Shown here one piece after another: positions 30,328 through 41,400 of a stretch of 64,000 nucleotides of DNA. The position numbers were made by a program, and so were the translations under genes. The notes under the pieces are model-generated. The model saw only the letters and a program-made list of their open reading frames with translations, was not told where the DNA came from and made no database searches. Numbering within the stretch: the first letter of the stretch is position 1; the number at the start of each line of letters is the position of its first letter. Source of the stretch: Ecdyonurus torrentis (lineage: Eukaryota > Arthropoda > Insecta > Ephemeroptera > Heptageniidae); contig OX439127.1 in NCBI GenBank assembly GCA_949318235.1, positions 37,750,888 to 37,814,887 on the forward strand, given 5' to 3'.

Positions 30328-30856
30328 CCACCTCTTTATGATGGACAAGTTGAGATCAACCATGTGTCACCTGAACTTTCATATTGACAACTTTACTTTG
30401 TAAGACTTTAGCCTTCTTGGCATCTGGAGACTTGGTCTACTCTAGGTGACACAATATTAAATTTGGTTTTAATTATTCTAAAATCATATAGTTTGTAATA
30501 TCTGATTTGTGGAAGCTTTTTAAGTAGTATAGCAAAGTTTTAAAGTATTAGTTGAATTATAGAAAAGCCAAAAATTTCAAAATGTTTTGGATAACACTCA
30601 ATGTGAGATAGTATAGCAAAAGTTTTTTATTTTTTTATTAATTTTTTAAATTAATTTCATATGACGAATCAGCAAACAAGTATTTCCACAAATTAAAATT
30701 TACAAACCATATCATGTAACTTAAATTTAAAATCTAATTAATTAAAAAATAAAATTAAAAATGTAAATAAAGAAGTTGATAAAAACACATTAATAAAATT
30801 ACAATTAATGGAACGCTTGTGGCAGGTAATTCTAATGGAGTCGGGTATTTAGTTTA

Positions 30857-30893
<37 letters not shown>

Positions 30894-31230
30894 CCTTCCA
30901 TGACAATATATCACATTATTTTGTTATGTCACTTTCAAACATGTCTACTTTGTAGACCTCTCAAATATTCATACAAGCAAACATACACATTTCGACGCTT
31001 TCCAGTCAGATTTTTTAAAAGTGATATTGCCATATAACAAGCATTTACTTTAAGTCTTTTAAATGTATTTAGAATTTGTTTTTAGAATTTCAGTTTTTAC
31101 CATGTAGAACATACATGCTATTAAAAGAAACACAAAATAAAAATAAAAAATAAAAAATACTTAATATTCAAATAGCACATTAAATTTTTCTTAATTTTTT
31201 TTTTGTTTTTAAAGATTTTTTGGTCACATT
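27030..31230. other. AT-rich DNA without recognised genes, left of ST7
   Basis: TA, GA and poly(T) tracts, the MITE at 29157-29353 and a fragment of the AAACCAGCAAGGGCC family at 29660-29790. No exon-like block is visible; the ST7 3' end is expected at the right edge. Confidence 0.6.
29157..29353. mobile_element. Inverted-repeat MITE of about 197 bp
   Basis: CCAAAATAAGAACAGAGG, then CCGGATGCACCCC, mirrors GGGGTGCATGCGG, then CCGTTCTTATTTTGG. The arms pair over about 40 bp and the middle is AT-rich. Confidence 0.72.
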
Positions 31231-31237
31231 TTAGCTT

Positions 31238-31258
31238 TTTATTTTTTTATTTTTTATT
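31238..31258 (-). terminator. Candidate ST7 polyadenylation signals
   Basis: Three overlapping AATAAA hexamers on the minus strand (31238-31243, 31246-31251, 31253-31258), about 190-210 nt past the ST7 stop. The DNA is so AT-rich that hexamers arise by chance, so this is only the nearest plausible cluster. Confidence 0.35.
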
Positions 31259-31446
31259 AAGTATTTTGCATTGCTTCTATAGAATAACACTAAGCTTAAT
31301 TGGGATCAATGTTTACAGTATACATAATTTAATAAGGAATTGGACAACATCAAATATTACTTTATGCCAAAATATTTGAGTCTAACATGCAAACACCAAA
31401 AGCAGAGAGTTGCAATTTACGGATAATAATTTCAGATTGGCACATT

Positions 31447-31542
31447 TTAAATGCGAGAAAGTTGTTGCCAAAAGTTAGAACGCAAGACAGCTTCTAATTT
31501 CTCCATGATGTAGTGGAATGGCATGTATGCCCAGCTCAGCAT
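31447..31542 (-). CDS. ST7: ST7 coding exon 11 (residues 525-555 and stop)
   Basis: Acceptor CAACACTCTTCACAG. Encodes [20 protein letters not shown] and the terminal FWQQLSRI before TAA (31447-31449). Human ST7 ends in the similar WHQLTRI, which supports this as the true C-terminus. Confidence 0.94.
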   Translation of the reverse strand: MLSWAYMPFHYIMEKLEAVLRSNFWQQLSRI

Positions 31543-34500
31543 CTGTGAAGAGTGTTGAAAACAATTAGAAGTTCATAGCTACAAGATGTACTTACTGAAG
31601 AGTAATATTTGGTATGAGAGAAAGATAAGCTAATAAGCATTTAAAAAAAAAGGCAATATTGTTCAGTACAAATTATTCTAATTTTAGTTGTTTAATAGTG
31701 TTGTTCGTAAACCCTGTTTTCTTGCACCAAAAATGGGCAGTCCATTTGAATAATGGTGATCGTCATTTTAGTGGCAGCAAACAGCATTAATAATTTGATT
31801 ACATTATTTTCAGTAGAAACAAGCCCTTCCGTTCTTGAATCAGAAACAAGTACAGTAAACTCCCAATTTAGCTTGATTTAGTGGAGTCAAAGTGACGGTC
31901 CCATCCACTTCTATGTTAAATTTTTTGATTTAGTGATTTCAAAATTTAGTCCCGTTGAGTAAAAGTATTCACTTTAGTGTTTTCTCAACAACACTCAACA
32001 CTCAAGTTTTTGAAAATTGTCGTAATATTTTTGAAGTAGTGAAAATCACACAAGTATGAGTGAGGTTGTTAAAAATAATAATAATAAAATATTTAGATAC
32101 AAAAATAAAAATACTAAGGAAGTTGACAAAAAACTAAAAAGTAAGCAAGAATGGAATTTTCTAGTTTGCCATCTGCACTCTCAATCATTGTTTCCAATGG
32201 GAAGAAAAAAAAAAAAAAAAAAAAAAAAAGGAAATGTCTTCAAAATGTGTGAATCTAAAGCAAAATATTAAAAGCAAAGTTAAAGCAATAAATTAGATTA
32301 TTTATTTGAATATTGATTAATTTTTGGCGTAAAAATAAATCTTATTTGCATGAATTAACTATCAAAGTAATATTTATTTGTAGCATTTAAAGAAACCTAT
32401 ATGTATTTTGAAATTGTGAACAGCTATTATAGAGAATAATTTTCTAAGAAAGCTTGACAAAATAAAAAAGGATATAGTAATAGTTTGATTTAGAGACGTC
32501 TTTTTGTTTTTGTATTGTTTGTTTGTTTGTTTGTTTGTTTGTTTGTTTGTTTTTTTTGTCCCTTGAGACTTCACTTAAAGCCCTTGTCAACTTACCTTTT
32601 TATCATTTAGAATACTAGATTGATAATTACCATACTTTAATATCCATGAATTAGACACTAACACATTCATTTTGTATTTATTTTAATTTATTTTCATTTT
32701 GACTGTTATATCACGTATCTGACGTCACAATGTACCAATAGGATCGTGATAGGGGTAAAGAACTGGAGGGAGGGGTTTAAATTTATCACGTGACCAGAGC
32801 GGTGACTGTGATTGGCGGGGGTACATTGTGACGTCAGATACGTGATATAACAGTCAAAAAGAAAATAAAATATATAGGAAAAAACCATCGCGGTTGGTAT
32901 TAATTACGTTTAAAAAAATAATTAGAAAATAGTTGGTAGAGATTAGAGCACGTTGAATTGAAAATTATAAAACGCGAAAATTCTCTAATTTAAATAGTAA
33001 ATTGGGACTAGGGATGCAAATCATTATAGCTTGCGCTAAATAAAAATATATGTTAAAAGGGATGAGGGGTATAGTGTCAATGTAAAATACGATATACCTA
33101 ACATCTCACGTTCTCACACTACATCAAAGGCACAACATTATAAAACAGTATCAGACTTACTCTTGGCCTTAGACCGGTTTCGTCCTTTACCTAGGACTCA
33201 TCAGTAAGGCTCGGCAGAGAGCTCTGTACAGCTAGAGATGGCTCACACCACATCTGCTAACTGACTGAGCTGAGGAAGCAAGTGGCAGTCGCGTTTTTAT
33301 ACGCGATGCCCCCGCAGCTGCTCGCGCTGATTGGTTGAACAATCGCGCGCGCAAACCCGGCTTGCTATTTAAAACCTCTCATCCTCACACTGTAATATAA
33401 TATTGTGCACTAAGAGGGATGCAAGACTGGCTGCCAGCAAGCCACATGTGCCCTCCCTCACTTCCTAGAGTTCCCCAACTCCAGAAAGTTCGCGAGAGCA
33501 ATGCGCCTGCCGGTCGCCTGTATCGTGATTAAGCTAGTTACATTGTTTAATATATTGACACCGGGGTAGGAAAAGTAAAAAAGATGATAGAAATAGGAGA
33601 GATAGGATAAAAATATATGCGCTTTGGCATATTTTTAATTTAATTAATTTAGTACGTGCTCTTATTGGCGTTGGCAAGTAAAAAGGTGCCGAGAATACAA
33701 TATAAATGAAAGAATCTTATTTACAATTCAACGTGCTCTAATCTCTACCAACTATTTTCTAATTATTTTTTTAAACGAAATTAAAAAGAAAATAAATAAA
33801 AATAAATACAAAATCAAAGTGTTGGTGTCTAATTCATGGATAATAAGGTATGGTAATTAACAATCTAGTATTCTAAATGATAAAAAAGTAAGTTGACAAG
33901 GGCTTTAATTGGGAGTTCACTGTATTTCTGATTTATTTGCTGTTATTATTCATTATGTTATCATAATGTCATTACGTTGAAACCTAAACTCATTTAAGCA
34001 AAGCATTATTATAGAAATTATTGCAAAGTTAATTTTACTTTAAATTAATATTATCGTTTCATGAAAATAAATATTAATGAAAAATTGACTTTTGAGAATT
34101 GATTGTAAGCTCATTACTATCTCCCATTCCTCAATTTTTCCTAATCTATCTATGTGTTTTACTATGTATAAAATATTTTTAAGAAACTAATTTCATTACT
34201 GTTTCACATGATTTCCAAGAGTTATCTAACTATGCAATAACACAGCAAGAGATATTACTCACAGTTTTTGCAATGACACCCATTGGCTCTGGATATTGGT
34301 GGGTCAGCAATGCCAAAAGTGCAGTAAACGAGCATAGACCTGCTGTAAATAGGATGAAAAATGGCAGCTCCTTCTTGGGATACACACTTACTTCATGGAA
34401 AACTAAAACATGAGGTAAATAAGGTTAAACAACCATCCAAAAAGTAATATCAGTTTATTTCTCTTATTATTATAATACCATCAATTAGGGAATATAAATT

Positions 34501-35377
34501 AATGAAAGGAGAGGTTAGAGGAAATCAGCAATGGTTTTACCATAATGTAAAAGTGCCCTATGGTAGTTTGAAAATTTTACTAACACATTAGTAATAAATA
34601 TACCAGCAAGATTTTCCCATCTAATAAAGGATATCAATTTGCTATCGTAAGCCTCGTGTTTTTGTTTTGTTTTTTTCCCCCTGAAATAAACTCTTCATTT
34701 AATCATTTTTGTTTTCATGATATGTGACGACATTCAGATCTTCAGCATCCATCAACAACATTCAACTCGTTTGTTTTTGTGAAATTGCTATTTTGTGGGT
34801 ACCTTGTGATTTCACAACATGAAGAGTTTCAACACGGTGTTGCATGTTAGTAGCAAACAAATACTCTACAATATTGATACAGAAAATTATACCTGGCAAA
34901 AGTTCTCGGTCGGCACACTCAGTGCATGTAGGATATGGATAGAATAAATGTCCACGTTCCAGAGGGTATGGCAACATACGGAAAGTACCCTCCCAAGTAC
35001 AGTGTAGTAGATTTAGAGCTCCTTCAACCTGCTTCCAGTGTGCAAGGTGGAAAAATGTATATGCAATCGATTCAGAGTCTCCTCGTTTCAGAACATGCTC
35101 AGGTGGTAGAATTAGAGGTTTCGTCTCCAGTAGATACTGAAAAGACAAAACACACACAATTGTTTCATTGGTAGCTAATTACAAATTACTATTTTATATT
35201 TATTAGTTTGCAATCATATCCAAATTAATTAATTTTTTCATTTGCGAATGCTCCACCTACATAGGGCAAGCACCAATATCACATCATAATCAATTCATTT
35301 AATGTATATTCATTTATTTCAGGTAGATTGGAAAAATTGGGAAAAGGGAAGTACAAATTAGCTTAGCCTCTGAGTTC

Positions 35378-35423
<46 letters not shown>

Positions 35424-38400
35424 ACACCAGTTAATGCTCACTCACCTTACCATAATTTTATCTTACCTTTTTATTTATTTATATCGTATCACTAAGGCGA
35501 TTTTTAGTTATTTATAATACATCAAAGGCTACGAGGTATTCGACACTACTGCAGTCTCCGCGGGTGCAATTTTGGCACATCTGTATTCTCCACGCTCCTC
35601 TGTTTTGAAACATCTTTATACGCTTAGTCTGTACAGATGTGCCATTAGTAGGCGTGGCGAAGATAAATCATGTGCCAAAATTGTATCTGTGGAGATTGCA
35701 GAAGTACCGAAATGCCACGTAGCCCTTGACATGAGGAAAAAACATTGCGGTTGAAACTTTTTTTTTAATTTTTTTTTTATATATATAAACAATACATTCA
35801 TATATATTATTATTGATCCTAACCATAATGGTTTTTTCCTTTAATTAATACATACATATTCGGAATGAACATAATACATTGAAATAGCATATTACGAATT
35901 CAAAATATTTTCTTGTGCAATTTAAATAAAGTTACTTCACATTTAGCACAACATGGACCTGGGTGTTTATTTTATCAAATCTTATCATATAAATATTCAC
36001 CTTAGGAACATGAGGATTAAATTCCACTGCTCGATGAATGGCATCTACTGCTGTAGTTTCTGCAGTAGTTAGACCTCGTTTGCTGGCAATATCAGGAGAA
36101 AATCTACAAAGCAAGACAATTTTGTTTTAAATTTTATGCATGAAAAAAATAGAAAATTCAAGAATCAAATTAAAATCTTTTAAATTTTAACAATATTATG
36201 TGTACACCCTCTATCCCTACTCCAACACCACTCTAATTTGTCCACTTTTTTTTTTTTTTTTTTTTTTTCTTTCCCCTCTTGCTAATCCTACTTTCCCAAC
36301 CCCTCACCCCTCCCATACCTAGATAAACCATGAAACACCAGCAGTAGCCATTATTCACAGTTTATCTCCGAGTCTGTAAGGACTGACGAAGGTAAAACAC
36401 ACTCTGTTTCTCTTGGAGTATAGTGCTGAATGCTATCTATTATTTTGTTTTAAATCTCTGTGCTAGCAATATTTTCACTAAACTATGGGACTCTCTTTAC
36501 TATGGCAAGGCCCTTGCTGGTTTTCTCCTATCCTTTTTTTATTATTACATACATATCATGACGCTTAAGTCCCTTTCAGGGTAAGCCAACAACACCGATG
36601 TTTTTAGCCTGACCTAGTGACTTATTATTATTATTTTCTTTCAAATTCTTCATATTAAATAATTTAACATTTATTTCTAAATAGTTTTATAATCCTTACT
36701 AATATGTTGATAAGTTGTATCTTATGTAAAAGTATCATACTGTAATACACTTACTTGTCAGCAACTGCTCTAGCCTTGAGTAGAGCTGCTGTATAGCAAA
36801 TGGTGGCTGATTTGGGTAAACTGATATCATCATATTTGGCAAGGACAGCTTGTACGTCAGCATATGCCTGCATTTCCAGAAGAGCTTCAATCAAATTCTC
36901 ATGTACGTTCAGAATGTTCATGATAGGAGGAACCTCTTTCGTCAGCTGTAAAAGCAAATTTGTGTTAACTTTTGTTTGTAATGTTGTGCTTATTTATACA
37001 AATTTTCATCTCTAAGTTCTACTAGCACAACTTTTCTCTTGTATAACATAATAATTAAAATAAATAAATCCACCTATTCAAACATATTTAAAAAATAAAA
37101 TACCATGGAAAGGATGAGCTTAAACCTTGACAAATGTCTGGCTCACTCTTACACCTAACTCAATAATTAATTGTTGTTCTAAGATACCATAATGATATAG
37201 CTATATTCATTTATATAAATGGGCAAATTTTTATTAATCTGCACCAACATTCACTAAGGAAAAATTGGCTGTGAGATAATTGAATATTAAAAAATATTGT
37301 ATAGTAAACACATTTATATACACTCATACAGAGAAGGGCAAATTGAAAAATGGGAGATGGTGAACTGTGTGCTTAAAGGAACACTTTATAAGAGAGTAAA
37401 TATTTTAATGGTACCCGGGCCAAAAATAAACACATCATCAAATTTTAATTATTTGTACATTTATTAAAACTATTTAATATCCAGTTCCTTTAATTCTGCA
37501 AAAATAGAATAACATAATAACTCATGTGCAGTAAATGAAACCTTACGTCTAAATTAGACAAACATGTTAAATTAGCAGTTACAATTAGCAAATTACAAAG
37601 AAATGTTGCTGTCTGCAGCGCAAGGCAAGTATGCTGCTAACAAGAATTTCTTTGTGCATAAAAATTGGCTTACTAATATATTAACACAATGTTTAAAATT
37701 TAGACTTACATCTCTAAACATCTTCACAGCTTCCTTTAGTTTTCCAAGTTTCCTAGCACACATAGCAAGTCGTCTCTTGATGTAGATCAGAACATTTGTG
37801 TCTCTGCCTAAAATAACACAAGAATCCAATACTCTAAATTTCAAAACTATTTTCTGAATGTAACAGTGCTTATATATTTTAAAGATATATTTAGAAAATT
37901 AACCCATTACAGTATGATACATTTGAAAGAAAAGAATAGAGGAAACCAGCAAGGGCCTTATCATAGTGAAAAGATCACCATAGTTTGACAAAAATCTTGC
38001 TAGCACAGAGAGAAAAAACATTAGCATATTGGATAGCTGTCGGCACTAAACTCCAAGAGAAAACACAGTATGTGTGTGTGTGCCAAAAGTTACCCAATAC
38101 GTGCTAGTTTTTTCTCTCTGTGCTAGCAAGATTTTTGTCAAAACTATGGTACTCTTCACTATGATAAGGCCCTTGCTGGTTTCCTCTATCCCTTTCTTTT
38201 ATATATTATCAACCTAACCATGACGGTTTATTTTCCATAGTTTTGTTTTTTATCAATCAATCAATTAAATATTTTTTTTTTTATTTATTTATTTAAAACA
38301 CATAGATTACAAACATATTCATTTCATATGTCACATATAACCCTTGCTTCAGAGAGCATAGCTCGTGTTGAAGCGAAACATAAAGAAAAAATATACTTAA

Positions 38401-41400
38401 AGGCGTAGAACACCTTGAACAAAAAACTTGCCTAATATCCTAACATACCCAAATATCATCATTATTTTGGCCGGAGTTGATGATTTCTAATTTATTTTCC
38501 ATTTACAAAATGTCAGTTGCGGGTTTACTACGTCACAGCTCGCCTGGTCCACGCGCGCGGAAACAGGCGAGTTGTGACGTAGTAAACCCGCAACTTACAT
38601 TTTGTAAATGGAAAATAAATTAGAAATCAATGACTCCGGCCAAAATGATGTTGATATTTGGGTATGTTAGGATATTAGGCAAGTTTTTTGTTGAAGGTGT
38701 TCTACGTCTTTAAAGAAAGAAAGATACATAATTAATTGTCTAAGGTGGAATACTAGAGTTATCAAACTCTAGAGAAAAAAAAAATAATTATCAAACAATA
38801 ATAATAATAATTTTATCGTATACACCTATGTTAGATTATTCTCGTATATACATGCATATCATTGCATGTTAAATATATCATTTTTTAATTTTTCCTTAAA
38901 TATAAAAAAGCTCTTTTCATTTTTTAGCTGTTCAGGTATTTCATTGAATAAATGAGTAGCTTTAGTAAATACAGCCATTGTGCCAACGTTAGATCTTCGA
39001 AAGTCAATATGTATATCTTTGGCTTGTCTTGTATTATAATTATGAATTTCCTCATTAAACATAATCTCAAAATCATTTTTTATTAAGTTGTTTACAATTT
39101 TATACATAAGAGTGATTAAGGCCAAATTGTTCATACTTTTTAGGCTTATATTTATTTTTTTTTTTGTTTCTTTATAAAGTTCACATGTACTTTTTAACAT
39201 CAAACTCCTTGTATCTTGCTGCAGTTGCATGTAAGTGCTTTTAATATTTGAACAGAGCAGGTTTAAATAATTAAATGGCAAGGAGGTAGATATACATTGT
39301 GATCAATTCTCAAATAATGATACTTACGATGAGATGCTTCCATCATGGCTCCTTGATGCTGAGACTGCTGGGTCTTTCTATAGTTGGCTTCAGCCACTCT
39401 TAGAGCTTGCTTTAGGATTTTCTCAGCCTCTAAGATAGTTGTAGCTTCCTCCTCAGCAAGCAAGATGTATGCTGGAGCACAGTCCGAGTTCTTCTCAATT
39501 GCCTCATGTGCTGCTTTGATTCTAGCCACAGGATTGCGTTCACGCCAAGCCGTCTGCATTACTGTTACAAAATTTAAAAAATCAGTTTTTACACTACATT
39601 ATATCAAAGCATAAGCTATCAATAAAGTATGTTTGCAGTGATATCCATGTGATTAAACTTTACTTTTAACATTTCAAGCAAGTTTATAAAAAAAGAAGAG
39701 AATGCATGTACAAAGTGCAGAAAAAAAAATTGGAATATATTTTTTATTATTTATTTTAGTTTAGTTTATTTTATTATCATTATTATTATTTTTCATTTAT
39801 CCCAATTTGTATCACGATCAAGATTCAGTTTTTTTTTTTTTTTTTTTTTTTTCTATTTTAAATCTGCATCAAAGAAATCCAAATAAAAAATATAAGCTCG
39901 CCTGTTTTTTGAAGCCCCCCTCCCTCCTAATCAGTTTGCAATCTGGAATCAATATGTCTGCAATTTTGTCTGATCCAGGTAAGCTTTTAACTGTAATCAA
40001 AATTATCAAGTTATCCAGATTTTGACAGCAATAGTGCAAAATTTATATGTTTTATTATTTATGTGTGTTGATTAAATAAATAAAAGATAGTGCAAATATC
40101 CATAATTCAATGTTAAAATAATGCAACCAGAAGAGATAAAACTACATACCTGCACTAATGCAAGCAAAGAAATCAAGCTACAAAATTTCACAAAGTAAAA
40201 TAATTATATAGGTTACAATACTATAGTAAGCCCTCAAAATTATGATATTTTTATTGAATGCACAAAAACTATGTCCACAGTAGACATCAGCAAAGCATTT
40301 CAATGCTAAAGTTTTCGATTCTGTGAAATTCAACATTATGAAATGACCATTTTCTGGGTCCATTGCAACTTCACAAATTCAAGTTTATTGTCTATTAAAT
40401 AAAAACTTAGGACTTTAAACTTGATTGTTAACACTTACTTTCATATTCTGCTTTACCAGCATCAGCCTCACAAGTAAAAAATGTTTGGTGATCCTGCGCT
40501 GATAGGTTCATGTCATAATAGGTAAGTGGTTCTTTGTTAGTTGCCCAGTAGAATCTCTGATATTCTGCACCACGAAATAAATTCAATGGGTTCCTCCAGA
40601 CTTTGCACTCTGTAAGTTAGAACAGCACAATAATAAAAAAAAATTCTGATAGTAAAGAAAATTGATACATAGTATTTACTGAATGCACCATTTAGGGATT
40701 AAAGAAAAGAGAGAAAAAAATACATGACATTTTGTGCGGAACAGCTGAATTATTATGTGCAAGAGAAAGACAATGAAAAATAAAATGATGGCTTGTGTCC
40801 TGTTCCCTGGGGAATCAGTTTACAAAATCTTTTATTATTAATGAACATTTATGTAAAAAATCATGACCCTTTCAGCCAACAGCATTTCTCTTTTATTGAT
40901 GTCTGTCCTATACAGAGTAACTTAAGTACTGGTCATTTTATTTTGCAACATATTTTAACTTTTTACATTGATCAAGATGTTTCAAGGGCGACAGCAACTG
41001 ACACTCTAAGCAGCTGAAGAGGAGAGCTGTCACCCTCAAAACGTCTCAATCAAAGTAAATTTTTGTGTTTACTGTGCCATCAAGAACTTAACCTAGCTAT
41101 GGACTTCAGTGTGGCAAGCCAGGATACAAGGAAAGTACGGTATGAGCTACAGGCATTAACCCGTTCAAGCACTGGCCCGATGTTGCTTCACCTTTGAGAT
41201 TGAATAGCACTTGGCCCAAGCAACGCGAGAAACCAACCATCTTTATTATTTAGTACTTTATATTCTTATATATTTATTATTTATTATTAATAACATTATG
41301 GGACAAATTATAGATAAGAAACCATCACAGTTGGGTATAATAAATCATAAGGAAACCAGCAATTGCCTTACAACAGTGAAGATATGTCTTTGGTGAAAAA

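Larger units (their letters stand above)
32870..33782 (-). mobile_element. Nested element with its own promoter and hammerhead ribozyme
   Basis: Flanked by a 14-bp direct repeat AAAAAGAAAATAAA (32856-32869 and 33783-33796), as expected for a variable-length target duplication of a retroelement; the A-rich sequence makes this less than certain. About 55-bp inverted repeats lie at 32907-32961 and 33723-33777. The core is GC-richer than anything nearby. On the minus strand it has CCAAT (33330-33334), TATAAAAA (33294-33301), an arthropod-type TCAGT initiator (33264-33268) and a hammerhead ribozyme about 60 nt further on. No protein frame is visible. Hammerheads are known in the terminal repeats of Penelope-like elements and in non-autonomous retrozymes; which of these this is cannot be decided here. 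Confidence 0.72.
32579..33904. mobile_element. TTAA-flanked MITE (family AGCCCTTGTCAAC), copy 1, with a nested insertion
   Basis: TTAA on both sides (32575-32578, 33905-33908). Ends AGCCCTTGTCAACTTAC and its complement. Long inverted arms include CACGTATCTGACGTCACAAT facing its reverse complement, and matching CTAATTCATGGAT stretches. The uninterrupted copy at 56075-56486 is 412 bp and matches throughout. The nested element occupies 32870-33782. Confidence 0.88.
31853..33922. mobile_element. pogo/Tigger-like DNA element with TA duplication, interrupted by a nested MITE
   Basis: Terminal inverted repeats CAGTAAACTCCCAATTTAG (left) and the complement of CAGTGAACTCCCAATTAA (right), 16 of 18 matching, flanked by TA on both sides (31851-31852, 33923-33924). 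CAGT...CTCCC ends with TA targets are typical of Tc1-mariner/pogo relatives, and the AT-rich subterminal GATTTAGTG-type repeats also fit. A second element inserted into its right terminal repeat at TTAA. Without inserts it would be about 0.74 kb. It carries no transposase that I can read; a Lys-rich 71-codon frame at 32056-32271 has no recognisable domain. Confidence 0.75.

Noticed and set aside
32056..32271. 71-codon Lys-rich frame inside the pogo-like element, considered as a transposase start
   Set aside because: Half of it is an A-run translated as poly-Lys, and no DNA-binding or DDE motif is present.
34935..35174. 79-codon plus-strand frame
   Set aside because: It is the antisense shadow of ST7 exon 9.
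40793..41200. 74-codon frame and AAACGTCTCAATCAAAG block considered as a retroelement ORF
   Set aside because: No domain could be recognised and no ends were found; it may be an old retroelement tail but the support is too thin.
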